This document shows, piece by piece, positions 1 to 5,952 of a stretch of DNA of 7,810 nt. Numbering within the stretch: position 1 is the first letter of the stretch; every line of letters begins with the position of its first letter. Source of the DNA: a bacterium UBP6_UBA1196 (GTDB lineage: Bacteria; UBP6; UBA1177); assembly GCA_002310035.1 (NCBI GenBank), contig DBYC01000086.1:4850-12659 (forward strand), in the 5' to 3' direction. The notes below the pieces were generated by a model. It ran no database searches and was not told where the DNA came from. It saw nothing but the letters and a program-made list of their open reading frames with translations. Both the position numbers and the translations under genes were made by a program.

Positions 1-1161
1 CAGGTCTGGATGAGCCACAGCGACTATGTTTCGGAGATCCCGCATGGATTTTATCCGATCGCAAAAACCGACACGATCCCTTTTGCAGCGATAGGAAACG
101 ACGAGAAAAAAATCTACGCAGTGCAGTTCCATCCGGAGGTAAATCACTCTCTCGAAGGAAGAAAGATGCTTTCCAACTTCCTTTTTGAAGTCTGCGGCGC
201 GAAAGCCGAATGGAAAATGGATAACTACATAAAAATCGCGACTGAAAACCTCAAAAACACGATCCAGGACAAAAAAGTCGTCCTCGGTCTTTCTGGCGGA
301 GTCGATTCTTCAGTCACGGCTGCACTTTTAGCCCGCGCGATCGGCAAAAACCTCACAGCGATTTTTGTTGACAACGGTTTACTGCGCAAAAACGAGCGCG
401 AAGAGGTCGAGGCAAATTTCAAGGATATGCTCAATCTCATCGTTGTTGATGCGCGTGACGAATTCCTTACCAAATTGGCAGGTGTCACCGAACCCGAAAA
501 GAAAAGAAAGATCATCGGCAACACTTTCATCGAAGTTTTCGAGCGCGAGGCGAACAAAATAAAAGACGCCGATTTCCTGGCTCAGGGAACGATCTATCCC
601 GACGTGATCGAAAGTTCCGTCAACAAGAAAGGAGCTTCGACCACGATAAAAAGCCACCACAATGTCGGCGGACTTCCAGAAAACATGAAGCTGAAACTCG
701 TTGAACCGCTGCGTGACCTCTTCAAGGACGAAGTGCGCGAACTCGGCCTTAAACTTGGCCTTCCCGAAAAGCTCATCAAGCGCCATCCTTTCCCGGGGCC
801 GGGCCTTGCGGTGAGGATTTTAGGTGAAGTCACAGGCGAAAAATGCGATATTCTCAAGGAAGCGGACCATATTTTCATCGAGGAAATCAGAAACGCAGGT
901 CTTTACGACGAAATTTCGCAGGCGTTTGTAGTTCTCCTTCCAGTCAAAACCGTCGGAGTCATGGGCGACTGCCGCACTTACGAATACGTCGTTGCACTCC
1001 GCGCTGTCAAAACGGACGACTTCATGACAGCCGACTGGTTCGAATTCGACCCGAAATTCCTCAAAAAAGTAAGTTCACGCATAATCAACGAAGTCAAAAG
1101 GATAAACCGCGTAGTCATGGACATCAGTTCAAAACCACCGGCTACAATAGAATGGGAATAA
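1..1161 (+). CDS. guaA: GMP synthase (glutamine-hydrolysing), C-terminal 386 residues; 5' end outside window
   Basis: This enzyme aminates XMP to GMP using ATP and glutamine, the last step of de novo guanine nucleotide synthesis in the cytoplasm. The frame is open from base 1 (fragment begins Q-V-W-M-S-H). Visible parts are the end of the class-I glutamine amidotransferase domain with QFHPE (His44 and Glu46 of the fragment complete the catalytic triad), the ATP-pyrophosphatase P-loop SGGVDS (fragment residues 98-103, bases 292-309), the RHPFPGPGLAVR block of the PPase/dimerisation region, and the characteristic end SSKPPATIEWE. Aligning His44 with E. coli His181 puts about 137 residues, including the nucleophilic Cys, before the window. 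The total would then be near the usual 525. No frameshift or missing residue is visible. Its stop lies 10 nt from the stop of the convergent vWA gene. Confidence 0.98.
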   Translation, partial: QVWMSHSDYVSEIPHGFYPIAKTDTIPFAAIGNDEKKIYAVQFHPEVNHSLEGRKMLSNFLFEVCGAKAEWKMDNYIKIATENLKNTIQDKKVVLGLSGGVDSSVTAALLARAIGKNLTAIFVDNGLLRKNEREEVEANFKDMLNLIVVDARDEFLTKLAGVTEPEKKRKIIGNTFIEVFEREANKIKDADFLAQGTIYPDVIESSVNKKGASTTIKSHHNVGGLPENMKLKLVEPLRDLFKDEVRELGLKLGLPEKLIKRHPFPGPGLAVRILGEVTGEKCDILKEADHIFIEEIRNAGLYDEISQAFVVLLPVKTVGVMGDCRTYEYVVALRAVKTDDFMTADWFEFDPKFLKKVSSRIINEVKRINRVVMDISSKPPATIEWE

Positions 1162-1178
1162 ACAACGAAAATTATTCC
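1155..1178. terminator. Inverted repeat spanning the stop codons of two convergent genes (weak bidirectional terminator candidate)
   Basis: GGAATAA (1155-1161) and TTATTCC (1172-1178) form a perfect 7-bp inverted repeat around a 10-nt loop. Two further G-T pairs extend it outward. The guaA stop TAA is inside the left arm and the stop of the minus-strand vWA gene is inside the right arm. There is no clear T-run on either side and the stem is AT-rich, so efficient intrinsic termination is uncertain. It is the only structure between the two convergent genes. Confidence 0.35.
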
Positions 1179-3211
1179 TGATTTCCTGTATAGTCAATAC
1201 CCGGAACAACGACGATAACATCTCTCATGTCAAGGAAAGCTCCGTCTCCGAGAACACTGATCGATGCTGTGAAGACCTTTGATTCGTAGGAATCGTTTTT
1301 ATAGAAATCGTTTTTGAAAGTGACATCGAATGTAACCTGCTGACCAGGTTTGACATTATAGAAACCTTCAGGCGATATTGATTTGACAAATTTGGAAGAG
1401 TCGATTCCTTCGGGGTTGTCAACACTTTTCGCTTTCGCGGTGATGTCGATCTGGATGTTGTTTGTGAGTGCAATAACGGCATCGACAATCTGATTTGAGA
1501 AGCCCGTTCCATCGGTATTGACTGAGAAATTGAAACGTGTCCCTGCACCGTTATTCGAGCCTGTTCCGTCGGATATGTAGTTGAAATCACTCATCGAACT
1601 TCCAGAATCAAGACCGATGAACTTTGCATTTATTGCGTTCATTTTCGCAATAGCCATATCGCGAGTCGTTCTCGAACCGCTCTCCCAGCTTTTCCAACTG
1701 CCGTCTCCAAAACTTTCATCGCTTGCCATGATGAAAATCGGCAGAGATTCAGATCTGAAACATGCGCCGCCGATATTTCCGGGATAAGCGGAGCAGTCTG
1801 GAGGATTCGATGTTACGCTTTCTGTTCGACATGACCCAAAAACATTTTTGCTGTAGCATATATCTTCATATTTGTATTCACCGCTTGCCGCTGCCCAAAG
1901 TGCGAAATTGTGATATTCTTCAGAGCCTCCGCAGTCCGAAATACCGTCAACAGCGCTTTTTACAGCATCGGCATCCATCGTTATCGGCTGGGCAAGCGAA
2001 TAAGTTTTGCTTTCCAAAGTTCCGAATTTGACAAGACCGAAAGCCGAGTCGGAGATCTTAGCGCGGACGCCGTCGATAATGGTCGTTTTTATTCCAGCTT
2101 TTAAATTGTCATGTTCCCCGATCATCGAACCGGAAAGGTCGACCAAGATCAAAACATCAACTTTCTGGATGTTTGTGCTGAATTTAAGGTTGCGAACATC
2201 AGGCTCGCCTTTGTAAGGCAGAAGAACATAGAATGCATCTTCCGAAATCATGCTCGTTGCATCGTTCGGGTCGCTTCCGAGCAGATGTTCGGAGTAATCG
2301 TCATAGCCGTCGCCGTCCGAATCGGAATTTCTCGGATCAGATCCGATCTCGTATTCGACTTTATCGGAAAGTCCGTCACCGTCCGAATCGGTATCAAGAA
2401 AATCGGGCTTGCCGTCGCCATCGCTGTCCAGAGGCGGGAAAACTCCGCCGTTTTCTTCCGTATCCGAGACACCGTCGCCGTCCGAATCAGTATCGCGGTA
2501 GTTCCGAACGTCATCTTTGTCAGGATCGTCGCTTCCTTCGTATAAATCAGGAATTCCGTCGTTGTCCGAATCGGTGTCGAGATAGTCAGGGATGCCGTCG
2601 CCGTCTGTGTCGACACACGGAAGTTCCGGGCACTCGAATTTGTCAAGCAACCTGTCGCCGTCGCTGTCTTCATCGCGGTAGTCGTATATTCCGTCACCGT
2701 CGCTATCTTTAGTTCCTTCCTGCGAATCGGGAATTCCGTCACCGTCCGAATCGGTGTCCTGGTAATCTTTTATGCCGTCCAAGTCGGTATCAACTGCCGC
2801 GCCGTTGACGACCTCCAGACAGTTCGCGATCCCGTCACCGTCCTCGTCGGCTTTGCACCATTCCTTTCCTGCGGATGCCGCAAACATCGGAATGTCGTAT
2901 TCCTTTCCGAAACAGTCGCAGATTATGCCCGATTTCCCGGCATAACCCGTTAAACCCGAGTCACTTGAATCGCCTGAATCGCCTGTGCTGCCCGAACCGC
3001 CGCCGTTGCCGGAATCTGTTTGGTCTTGATCATATTCAGATGTACTTGATTTTTTTTCACACATTCCTGTCGCAGTGTTGCAGGTATACCCCATCGTGCA
3101 GTCAAGAGCAGTTTCGCACTTTTTTTCAGTTCCGGAAGAGCTTCCGCAGCTGCAGACTGTCGCGGCAGCAAAAACTGCAATCAAAATTGTCAAATTTCTC
3201 AGATTTATCAT
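1172..3211 (-). CDS. Surface lipoprotein with TSP3 calcium-binding stalk and vWA domain (intact MIDAS)
   Basis: Predicted protein is 679 aa. Residues 1-22 form a lipoprotein signal (hydrophobic run, then V-C-S-C; Cys22, or less likely Cys20, lipidated). A small Cys motif C-x5-D-C-x2-G-x2-C follows (32-51), then a Gly/Ser/Asp linker (about 60-86). About 12 Asp-rich thrombospondin-type-3-like repeats of the form DxDxDGDGxxD fill residues 119-316. The vWA domain spans about 351-585 with MIDAS motif D358-L-S360-G-S362, a probable Thr at 411 and Asp498. A beta-rich C-terminal domain of unknown family follows (about 586-679). From family knowledge, TSP3 repeats bind calcium and vWA domains bind protein ligands through a metal. 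I infer an outer-membrane or surface adhesin or binding protein. The start at 3211 is chosen for its GAGGT ribosome site and because the signal peptide begins there. Paralog of the next gene upstream. Specific ligand unknown. Confidence 0.9.
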   Translation of the reverse strand: MINLRNLTILIAVFAAATVCSCGSSSGTEKKCETALDCTMGYTCNTATGMCEKKSSTSEYDQDQTDSGNGGGSGSTGDSGDSSDSGLTGYAGKSGIICDCFGKEYDIPMFAASAGKEWCKADEDGDGIANCLEVVNGAAVDTDLDGIKDYQDTDSDGDGIPDSQEGTKDSDGDGIYDYRDEDSDGDRLLDKFECPELPCVDTDGDGIPDYLDTDSDNDGIPDLYEGSDDPDKDDVRNYRDTDSDGDGVSDTEENGGVFPPLDSDGDGKPDFLDTDSDGDGLSDKVEYEIGSDPRNSDSDGDGYDDYSEHLLGSDPNDATSMISEDAFYVLLPYKGEPDVRNLKFSTNIQKVDVLILVDLSGSMIGEHDNLKAGIKTTIIDGVRAKISDSAFGLVKFGTLESKTYSLAQPITMDADAVKSAVDGISDCGGSEEYHNFALWAAASGEYKYEDICYSKNVFGSCRTESVTSNPPDCSAYPGNIGGACFRSESLPIFIMASDESFGDGSWKSWESGSRTTRDMAIAKMNAINAKFIGLDSGSSMSDFNYISDGTGSNNGAGTRFNFSVNTDGTGFSNQIVDAVIALTNNIQIDITAKAKSVDNPEGIDSSKFVKSISPEGFYNVKPGQQVTFDVTFKNDFYKNDSYESKVFTASISVLGDGAFLDMRDVIVVVPGIDYTGNQE
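2264..2857 (-). repeat. Coding repeat array of TSP3-like calcium-binding units
   Basis: The segment encodes residues 119-316 of the vWA lipoprotein. On the + strand near-identical DNA words such as CCGTC(A/G)CCGTCCGAATCGG recur irregularly, each reading as D-S-D-G-D-G on the minus strand. Units alternate between a short form (DSDGDG) and a long form (DTDSDGDG), as in known TSP3 arrays. Repeats this similar in DNA could change copy number by slippage or recombination. Confidence 0.85.
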
Positions 3212-3215
3212 AACT

Positions 3216-3220
3216 ACCTC
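3216..3220 (-). promoter_or_regulatory. Ribosome binding site fixing the start of the TSP3-vWA gene
   Basis: On the minus strand GAGGT precedes ATG (3211) by 4 nt. An in-frame upstream start at 3271 would lie at the predicted -35 box and would place 20 extra residues in front of the lipoprotein signal. The 3211 start is therefore preferred. Confidence 0.8.
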
Positions 3221-3243
3221 GCAAAAATACAAAAGACTTCCGA

Positions 3244-3271
3244 ATTTTAATGATAAACGCAGCAAAGTCAA
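3244..3271 (-). promoter_or_regulatory. Predicted sigma-70-type promoter of the TSP3-vWA gene
   Basis: On the minus strand TTGACT (3271-3266), a 16-nt spacer and TAAAAT (3249-3244) match the -35/-10 consensus at 5 of 6 positions each. It sits in the 69-nt gap between the two vWA genes and would give a leader of roughly 25 nt. It suggests the distal vWA gene can be transcribed independently of nadC and its paralog. Confidence 0.55.
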
Positions 3272-3280
3272 ACTAATGCA

Positions 3281-4837
3281 CTATCGAAGCGGTTCTGAAC
3301 ATTCTTTACCGGGAACAACGACTTTGATTTTGCGGCTGTCGAGCACCATTCCTTCGCCTTTGGCTTCAACCGTTATGTAGAAAATGTGCGGGTCGCAGGT
3401 TGTGTTTTCGTGGATCGTGTTCTCGAAAGTTATGTCGAAAGTTGCTTCAGTTCCAGCTTTCATGTAGTTGTCACTGCTCATTCCAGGATCCCATGATTTC
3501 ACGAAAGCGGTAGTATTTTCAACACCATATTCATTTTCGTTATGGGTAAATACTGCCTTGACATTGAGTTTGATATTGTCTGTCAGATTTTTTATGGCAT
3601 CAGCTATCTGGGTGGACAAAGTCTCGTCGTTATGCGAAACGGCAATGTTAAAATTTTCATTTGACATTGTCTGTGACTTTGTTTGTTCCGCAATGTATTT
3701 AAAATCGTCCTTCGGATTAGTCGTAGAAGTCGTAGTTAAAGTGACTCCTAAAAATTTCGCGTATATCCCGTTCATTTCTGCCGCTGCTATCGGACGCGTT
3801 TTCTTGGTTCCCTGTTTCCATTCACCGAAATTGTCGTAAGTCAGATCATTGAACTTTCTGCTGCTTGCCATGACAAAAACCGGCATCGCGTTTTTTCTGA
3901 AACAGCCGCCGCCAATGCTGCCTTCCTGTCCGGTACAGTCAACTGCAGGAACATTTATCGACATGTAGCTTGTTTCGCCGATGCTGTTTTTGTATGCGAT
4001 CTGCTCGTAATCGGCTACGCCTGCCGCTGCTTCCCAAAGCGCGAAATTGTGGTAAACCCGCGAGCCTTTTGTTCCGGAAACAATATTTTTGAATTTATTT
4101 CCGACAAGGTTGCGGTCTGTAGTAACCGCCTGTTCAAGAACAAAAACATCCTGCTCAAAAGTTCCGAATTCGACAAGTCCGAAAGCCGAATCGGGAATTT
4201 TTGAGGTAATTTCATCAACGATCGCTGTTTTAACATTGTCTTTAAGATTCTGGTGAGCCGCAGATATCGATGAATAAAGATCCACCAGAAAGAGAATATC
4301 AATTTTGTTGATTGCCGTATTGAGTTTTATCGTTTTGTAAACTTTGCCGCCGTTGTAAGGCAGAACGACCTCCAGTTCCTCTTCTTCGCCGGTATCACTG
4401 CCGGAATCGGTGTCGTCATCGCCTGATTCGGTGTCTGCGTCATTGTCTTCGGTATCGCTATCGGCATCGTCATCAAATTCCGAGTCTGCATCATCCTGTT
4501 CCGGAGCCGTATCCTGATCATCGCCTGAATCTGCCGGATCTGCATCAGCATCAGCTGCCGTATCACTATCATCCGCAGTGTTGTCAGTCTCTTCAGGCTC
4601 GAAAACATCTTCATCGTCTTCATCGCTATCGTCGCAGGTTTCCGATCCATGTTCCGAATCACTTTTGCCGCCGTTCCCGTTTTCATTGTCTGAATTTTCG
4701 TCGTCGGGAACGACCTTGCTGCCCTCTTCCTGTCCGTGGGACTGATTGTCATTTTCCGCTTCAGGCGAAACAGGGTCGTCTCCGCAGCTTAAAAGAAAAA
4801 ACAGCGCAAAAAGAGGAATCAAAAATCTTAATTTCAT
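3281..4837 (-). CDS. Lipoprotein with acidic low-complexity stalk and vWA domain with degenerate MIDAS
   Basis: Predicted protein is 518 aa. The signal ends in lipobox L-L-S-C18. Residues about 25-155 are a low-complexity Asp/Glu/Ser stalk. A vWA domain follows (about 178-420), then a C-terminal beta-rich domain (about 421-518) matching that of the neighbouring vWA protein. Shared blocks with the paralog include PDSAFGLVEFG against SDSAFGLVKFG, YHNFALW, the I-G-G-x-C-F-R segment with a conserved Cys pair (Cys301, Cys312), and a closing VVVPG. The MIDAS loop reads D186-L-Y-S-S instead of D-x-S-x-S, and the aspartate equivalent to Asp498 of the paralog is Ser326. Metal binding in the usual way is therefore doubtful. 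It starts 21 nt after nadC and may be cotranscribed with it. ATG at 4837 is preferred over TTG at 4840 because GGGAG lies 7 nt upstream. Role inferred only as a surface or periplasmic partner of the paralog. Confidence 0.9.
   Translation of the reverse strand: MKLRFLIPLFALFFLLSCGDDPVSPEAENDNQSHGQEEGSKVVPDDENSDNENGNGGKSDSEHGSETCDDSDEDDEDVFEPEETDNTADDSDTAADADADPADSGDDQDTAPEQDDADSEFDDDADSDTEDNDADTESGDDDTDSGSDTGEEEELEVVLPYNGGKVYKTIKLNTAINKIDILFLVDLYSSISAAHQNLKDNVKTAIVDEITSKIPDSAFGLVEFGTFEQDVFVLEQAVTTDRNLVGNKFKNIVSGTKGSRVYHNFALWEAAAGVADYEQIAYKNSIGETSYMSINVPAVDCTGQEGSIGGGCFRKNAMPVFVMASSRKFNDLTYDNFGEWKQGTKKTRPIAAAEMNGIYAKFLGVTLTTTSTTNPKDDFKYIAEQTKSQTMSNENFNIAVSHNDETLSTQIADAIKNLTDNIKLNVKAVFTHNENEYGVENTTAFVKSWDPGMSSDNYMKAGTEATFDITFENTIHENTTCDPHIFYITVEAKGEGMVLDSRKIKVVVPGKECSEPLR
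4373..4765 (-). repeat. Low-complexity acidic stalk coding segment
   Basis: This segment encodes residues about 25-155 of the degenerate-MIDAS vWA lipoprotein, almost entirely Asp, Glu, Ser, Thr, Ala and Gly, with no regular period. It occupies the position of the TSP3 stalk in the paralog but has no DxDxDG calcium-loop pattern. Such a chain should be extended and highly negative. A nonspecific calcium-buffering or spacer role is an inference. Confidence 0.8.
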
Positions 4838-4844
4838 CAATATT

Positions 4845-4849
4845 CTCCC
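4845..4849 (-). promoter_or_regulatory. Ribosome binding site of the acidic vWA gene
   Basis: GGGAG on the minus strand lies 7 nt before ATG 4837 and in the 21-nt gap after the nadC stop. The spacing decides for ATG 4837 over the adjacent TTG at 4840, which would be only 4 nt away. Confidence 0.7.
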
Positions 4850-4858
4850 AAAAAACTT

Positions 4859-5704
4859 TTACATTATTTCAAGTGTCAGATTTATATCTTTCGCAACGGC
4901 AGAGTGAGTGAGCGCCCCGACTGAAATGAAATCGGCTCCGAGTTTTGAAAGTTCGTTTATTCTTTCTAGGGTGACACCGCCGGAAATTTCAATCTTTGCA
5001 TTTTCACCAATAATCTCAATAGCTTCAGCCATCATATCCTGATCCATATTGTCAAGCATGATCACATCGGCTTTTGCCGCGAGAGCCTCTCTGACTTCGT
5101 CTAAATTCGTCGTTTCGACTTCGATTTTAAGAAGGTGGTGGATCTTGCTTCTGATGTTTTCGACAGCCTGAGTTATCGAGCCTGCGAGAACTATGTGGTT
5201 GTCCTTGATCATCACACCGTCGTCAAGCCCGAAACGGTGGTTGCTGCCTCCGCCGGTGCGGACTGCGTATTTTTCAAGCGTTCTGAGCCCTGGAGTCGTC
5301 TTTCTCGTGTCGGCGATCTTTGTTTCGGAATACCTGTCGATCTCATTCACATATTCAGCCGTGAGCGATGCGATTCCGCTAAGCCTCTGCAAAAAGTTTA
5401 GAGCGGTCCTTTCAGCCTTCAGGATCGATGCAGAATTTCCGGAAATATTCATTATTCTTTCGCCTGCACAGAGTTTTTCGCCGTCTTCGGCAAGGAGTTC
5501 GATATCAAGATCTTCGTCAATGAATTTAAACACATAAGCCGCGAGGTCTACTCCGCACAGCACCAGGTCGCTTTTTGCCTTGATGAACGCTCTTCCGTTG
5601 CGCGGTTCATCGCAGACAAAGTTTGTCGTAACATCGCCGCGTCCCAGATCCTCTCTGATGACATGCGCTATAAATTCCTTGGTTACATAGTCGGGACATC
5701 TCAT
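4859..5704 (-). CDS. nadC: Nicotinate-nucleotide pyrophosphorylase (quinolinate phosphoribosyltransferase)
   Basis: NadC converts quinolinate and PRPP to nicotinate mononucleotide, CO2 and pyrophosphate, the entry to NAD from the de novo route. The 281-aa length is normal for the family. Signatures in order: EDLGRGDVTTN (18-28), R99-T-A-L-N-F-L-Q-R-L-S-G (99-110), ADTRKTTPGLR (131-141), GGGSNHR (151-157), MIKDNH (165-170), E-V-E-T (195-198), DVIMLDN (213-219), EISGGV (239-244) and VGALTHS (262-268). These cover the substrate-binding basic residues and the phosphate-binding loops of the type-II PRTase barrel. AGGAGA lies 6 nt before ATG 5704. No nadA or nadB is adjacent, and instead a vWA lipoprotein gene follows after 21 nt. 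A conserved promoter lies upstream (5744-5771). Assignment is secure. Confidence 0.98.
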   Translation of the reverse strand: MRCPDYVTKEFIAHVIREDLGRGDVTTNFVCDEPRNGRAFIKAKSDLVLCGVDLAAYVFKFIDEDLDIELLAEDGEKLCAGERIMNISGNSASILKAERTALNFLQRLSGIASLTAEYVNEIDRYSETKIADTRKTTPGLRTLEKYAVRTGGGSNHRFGLDDGVMIKDNHIVLAGSITQAVENIRSKIHHLLKIEVETTNLDEVREALAAKADVIMLDNMDQDMMAEAIEIIGENAKIEISGGVTLERINELSKLGADFISVGALTHSAVAKDINLTLEIM

Positions 5705-5743
5705 TTTTCTTCTCCTATTTCAGACAACACGAAAACGCCAGAT

Positions 5744-5771
5744 TTTATATATGAATATCTTTTTAATGCAA
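5744..5771 (-). promoter_or_regulatory. Predicted nadC promoter
   Basis: On the minus strand TTGCAT (5771-5766), 16 nt and TATAAA (5749-5744). The same arrangement (TTGCTT, 16 nt, TATAAA) lies upstream of rpe at 7604-7631, inside a longer block of shared sequence. The predicted +1 falls at about 5737, at the start of GCGTTTTCGTG, and the leader would be about 34 nt. Confidence 0.65.
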
Positions 5772-5814
5772 GAAAGCCCTGGCTGATGAGTTTTATTTCT
5801 CGTCTTGAGCTGTA

Positions 5815-5836
5815 GAGCCGTCACCTGAGACGGCTC
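5815..5836. repeat. GC-rich REP-like hairpin inserted in island copy 1
   Basis: GAGCCGTC (5815-5822) and GACGGCTC (5829-5836) form a perfect 8-bp stem with a 6-nt loop ACCTGA. A nearby GTAG/CTAC pair (5812-5815 and 5841-5844) could extend it. The surrounding AT-rich region makes the GC-rich block stand out. It has no T-run and follows no gene end, so it is not a normal terminator. The other island lacks it, consistent with a small insertion of about 43-46 nt. Confidence 0.7.
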
Positions 5837-5886
5837 CTCGCTACGATCGGAAACAGTAGATATTTTATTTGATCTTAAATTTTTTA

Positions 5887-5914
5887 TTGACTAAAATTTT
5901 AAAATTTATATTTT
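5887..5914 (+). promoter_or_regulatory. Predicted promoter of the ORF6N gene
   Basis: TTGACT (5887-5892), 16 nt, TATTTT (5909-5914). The matching positions in the second island read TTGATT, 16 nt, TATCTT. The -10 is imperfect but the surrounding TTAAAATTT and spacing are conserved between the copies. The predicted leader is about 28 nt. Confidence 0.5.
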
Positions 5915-5937
5915 CTCATCTGATAGTTTTTTGATTT

Positions 5938-5952
5938 ATGGATAAAATATGA
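5938..5952 (+). other. Four-codon leader ORF overlapping the ORF6N start
   Basis: ATG GAT AAA ATA TGA reads M-D-K-I-stop, and its stop overlaps the ORF6N start as ATGA. The ORF6N gene has only a weak ribosome site (GGA), so translational coupling through this mini-ORF is conceivable. It could equally be chance in AT-rich sequence. Confidence 0.25.

Larger units (their letters stand above)
5724..5941. repeat. Divergent promoter island, copy 1 (between nadC and the ORF6N gene)
   Basis: This 244-nt intergenic region shares ordered blocks with the region upstream of rpe (7583-7788). On the + strand these are ACA(A/G)CACGAAAACGC (5724-5738), TTTTATAT (5743-5750), GCAAGAAAGC (5768-5777), GTCTTG (5802-5807), then an AT-rich part with TTGAYT (5887), TTAAAATTT (5899-5907) and TTTTTTGAT (5927-5935). 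Block distances agree to within 1 nt inside the left part and inside the right part. The left part holds a minus-strand promoter and the right part a + strand promoter. Copy 1 alone contains a GC-rich hairpin of about 45 nt between GTCTTG and the AT-rich part. Confidence 0.75.

Noticed and set aside
225..878. Minus-strand open frames of 94-135 codons opposite guaA
   Set aside because: They overlap a gene with complete family motifs, mutually overlap and have no recognisable products.
2111..2712. Two + strand open frames (2111-2545 and 2233-2712) with repetitive products
   Set aside because: They run antisense through the TSP3 repeat DNA, and their periodicity simply mirrors the DxDxDG codons of the real gene.
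2264..2857. CRISPR-like or satellite array suggested by repeated CCGTCxCCGTCCGAATCGG words
   Set aside because: The repeats are in frame, irregularly spaced and encode calcium-binding Asp motifs; there are no unique spacers of constant length.
3212..3271. Longer form of the TSP3-vWA lipoprotein beginning at 3271
   Set aside because: The extra 20 residues would bury the signal peptide, overlap the predicted -35/-10 boxes and leave the good GAGGT site unused.
3402..3412. Third copy of the promoter-island word (GTTTTCGTG)
   Set aside because: Nine matching bases inside the conserved C-terminal coding part of the acidic vWA gene, with none of the other island blocks nearby.
4838..4840. TTG start one codon before the acidic vWA gene ATG
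   Set aside because: ATG 4837 has better spacing to GGGAG and is the commoner start codon.
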